In this document: piece by piece, positions 62,837 to 64,000 of the stretch
Layout: each line of letters starts with the position of its first letter
Numbering within the stretch: position 1 is the stretch's first letter
DNA from: Tissierellia bacterium
GTDB lineage: Bacteria; Bacillota; Clostridia; Tissierellales; Peptoniphilaceae
Assembly: GCA_030538075.1 (NCBI GenBank)
Contig: JAUNUQ010000002.1
Span: 1-64,000, forward strand
Direction of reading: 5' to 3'
Length of the DNA stretch: 64,000 nucleotides
The notes under the pieces: generated by a model
The model's database searches: none
What the model was told of the DNA's origin: nothing
What the model saw: only the letters and a program-made list of their open reading frames with translations
Made by a program: the position numbers and the translations under genes

Positions 62837-63430
62837 TCACAGCTCCGATAATTCCCTCAAGAGGTCTCGCAGGTCCTCTTTCGTGAGCTCGATGAGTGCA
62901 TAGAGATCTTCTACTGCTTCCGAAGCAGCGCTTTCCCTTTGAAGTATGCGGATCTCATGAAGTAGCTGAACATATTCCCTATCGAAGCGCTGATAACGCG
63001 ACTCTAAGTCCCTTCGGATATAGGAGGATAAAAAAGGAGCCAATCCATCCGTGGAGTGATAGAGGTGGATCCCCCCGAGAGAGATCTCAGCTGGCACTGA
63101 AAAATCAGAAGCAGCTTGATCATCCGCGCGATTCACCCATATACCGAGCTGATTTGCCCTCTGTGAAACCGCCTCATTGATGTTGGGGTCATCGGTGCAG
63201 ATAAAAACCAGGTTGTATACATCTATCTCCTGGTTAGAATATGGCTCGGGAACCCAATCCAGATCGGCTCCCTCCTCAATGAAATCCTGGATTCCTGGAG
63301 TGATCTGGGGACTGATCAGGGTGACGATGCCTCCCTCGGCCAACACGCGAGCGAGTCTGCGCTCCGCTACAGCCCCTCCTCCAATGAAGAGGATTTTTTT
63401 GTTTCGGATATTAAGTAGTAAGGGATACAT
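62837..63430 (-). CDS. Precorrin-2 dehydrogenase / sirohydrochlorin ferrochelatase-like protein
   Basis: 197 residues. MYPLLLNIRNKKILFIGGG is the NAD-binding start, then AERRLARVLAEGGIVTLISP, FICTDDPNINEAVS and SDFSVPAEISLGGIHLYHST. It matches the CysG N-terminal/Met8/SirC family for siroheme or cobalamin precursors. The start is 63430 after GGAGG. No other tetrapyrrole gene is nearby. It is divergent from perR. Confidence 0.88.
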   Translation of the reverse strand: MYPLLLNIRNKKILFIGGGAVAERRLARVLAEGGIVTLISPQITPGIQDFIEEGADLDWVPEPYSNQEIDVYNLVFICTDDPNINEAVSQRANQLGIWVNRADDQAASDFSVPAEISLGGIHLYHSTDGLAPFLSSYIRRDLESRYQRFDREYVQLLHEIRILQRESAASEAVEDLYALIELTKEDLRDLLRELSEL

Positions 63431-63610
63431 GATCTGCCTCCATTTCTGGTTCATTATATCATAGGCTGGTCATAATAATGCAGATACATTTGACGAAATA
63501 CACATTTGCGGTTAAGATATATTTAGAGAATGCTATCCATTCTTAGACCATATCAATCTAGAATAGTTAGAGACGGAGTCAGTCTGAATTATCTAAGTCG
63601 AGGAGGAGCC

Positions 63611-63982
63611 ATGACAAAACAAAGAAATCTCATATTGCAGATCATTCGTGAATCCAACGAACATCTAAATGCGGAAGAGATCTATTTGCTTGCCAAAATG
63701 CAGATGCCCTCTATTGCCATCGGCACTGTCTATCGAAACTTGAATTTGATGGTGGATGCAGGAGAGATCAATCGGCTACACATCCCGAAGGAGCCAGATC
63801 GCTTCGATCGAAATATCCATAGACATGACCATTTGATCTGTGAGCGCTGCGGGGACATTCGAGACGTAAAGCTAGCAGATCCGATGAGGATGGAAGAGCT
63901 ATTGAAGACCTCAACAGGGGAAGAGATCAGCTCCTATGACCTGACGATTTATTATGTCTGCGAGAAGTGTAGGGCACATTAA
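63611..63982 (+). CDS. perR: Peroxide-responsive repressor PerR (Fur family)
   Basis: 123 residues. Regulatory-metal ligands expected in PerR are all present: H18 (EHLNAEEIY), D66 (RFDRN), H72 and H74 (HRHDHLIC) and D85 (DIRDVK). Structural zinc cysteines are C77/C80 and C117/C120. Asp rather than Glu at the fifth ligand favours PerR over Fur. The N terminus is short, without the TPQR segment. ATG 63611 follows GAGGAGG; the open frame upstream to 63530 is probably leader. Confidence 0.87.
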   Translation: MTKQRNLILQIIRESNEHLNAEEIYLLAKMQMPSIAIGTVYRNLNLMVDAGEINRLHIPKEPDRFDRNIHRHDHLICERCGDIRDVKLADPMRMEELLKTSTGEEISSYDLTIYYVCEKCRAH

Positions 63983-64000
63983 GGCGAGAAGTATCATAGA

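Overview
The window reads as chromosomal DNA of an anaerobic, low-to-mid GC Gram-positive bacterium (class Clostridia), probably one that ferments amino acids. The evidence is a Firmicutes-style replication and ribosomal-protein cluster (rpsF-ssb-rpsR-yybS-gdpP-rplI-dnaB-dnaD-dnaI), a T-box leader on serS, a two-gene minimal Fe-S assembly system, an oxygen-sensitive glycyl radical enzyme with its activase, and a peroxiredoxin with an in-frame UGA exactly at the catalytic position (a predicted selenoprotein). The species cannot be named from the sequence alone.

Layout. 1-3.06 kb: an AT-rich segment with the end of a sodium:amino-acid symporter, its tiny MetS-like partner, a PLP aminotransferase and a GntR/FCD regulator. 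3.06-5.3 kb: a MarR regulator, SufC and SufB-like operon on the minus strand behind a consensus promoter and a near-perfect palindrome. 5.3-10 kb: queH, thpR, a UPF0145 gene, and minus-strand ddl-murF. 10-14.3 kb: a GNAT gene, then malQ and a glycogen/maltodextrin phosphorylase. 14.4-24 kb: a YflT-domain protein, an anchored C39-like protein, an HtrA protease, an AEC transporter, moeA, a MobB-like P-loop protein, two tandem mgtE genes and sixA. 24-27.3 kb: a compact aromatic meta-cleavage set (hydrolase, IclR regulator, XylT-like ferredoxin, XylE-like catechol 2,3-dioxygenase). 27.3-33.4 kb: a HerA-like ATPase, malic enzyme, a metallo-hydrolase, an M55-fold protein that has lost most metal ligands, and a TIM-barrel protein.

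33.4-45.4 kb: the ribosome and replication cluster, nnrE, T-box-serS and dacA. 45.4-46.55 kb: an insertion sequence flanked by an unusually long (26-28 bp) direct repeat that copies one arm of the dacA terminator, followed by tRNA-Arg(CCU). 46.9-53 kb: a malEFGK-type sugar importer that includes an unknown membrane protein and a MalF with a large coiled-coil N-terminal extension. 53-54 kb: gene-poor, apparently decayed DNA. 54-56.2 kb: an ArsR regulator and an orphan peptide-binding lipoprotein. 56.3-64 kb: prxU, an Lrp regulator, P5C dehydrogenase, the hydroxyproline dehydratase pair (activase and HypD), a siroheme-type dehydrogenase and perR.

How the genes work together. The mal importer feeds MalQ and phosphorylase. 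HypD turns hydroxyproline into P5C, which P5C dehydrogenase oxidises to glutamate. PerR and a PerR-like box upstream of prxU suggest peroxide-controlled expression of the selenoperoxidase. The strongest surprises are the selenoprotein peroxiredoxin without a C-terminal resolving cysteine, the O2-dependent XylE/XylT pair in an otherwise anaerobic context, the M55 pseudoenzyme, and the long-repeat IS whose two ends carry separate promoter halves.
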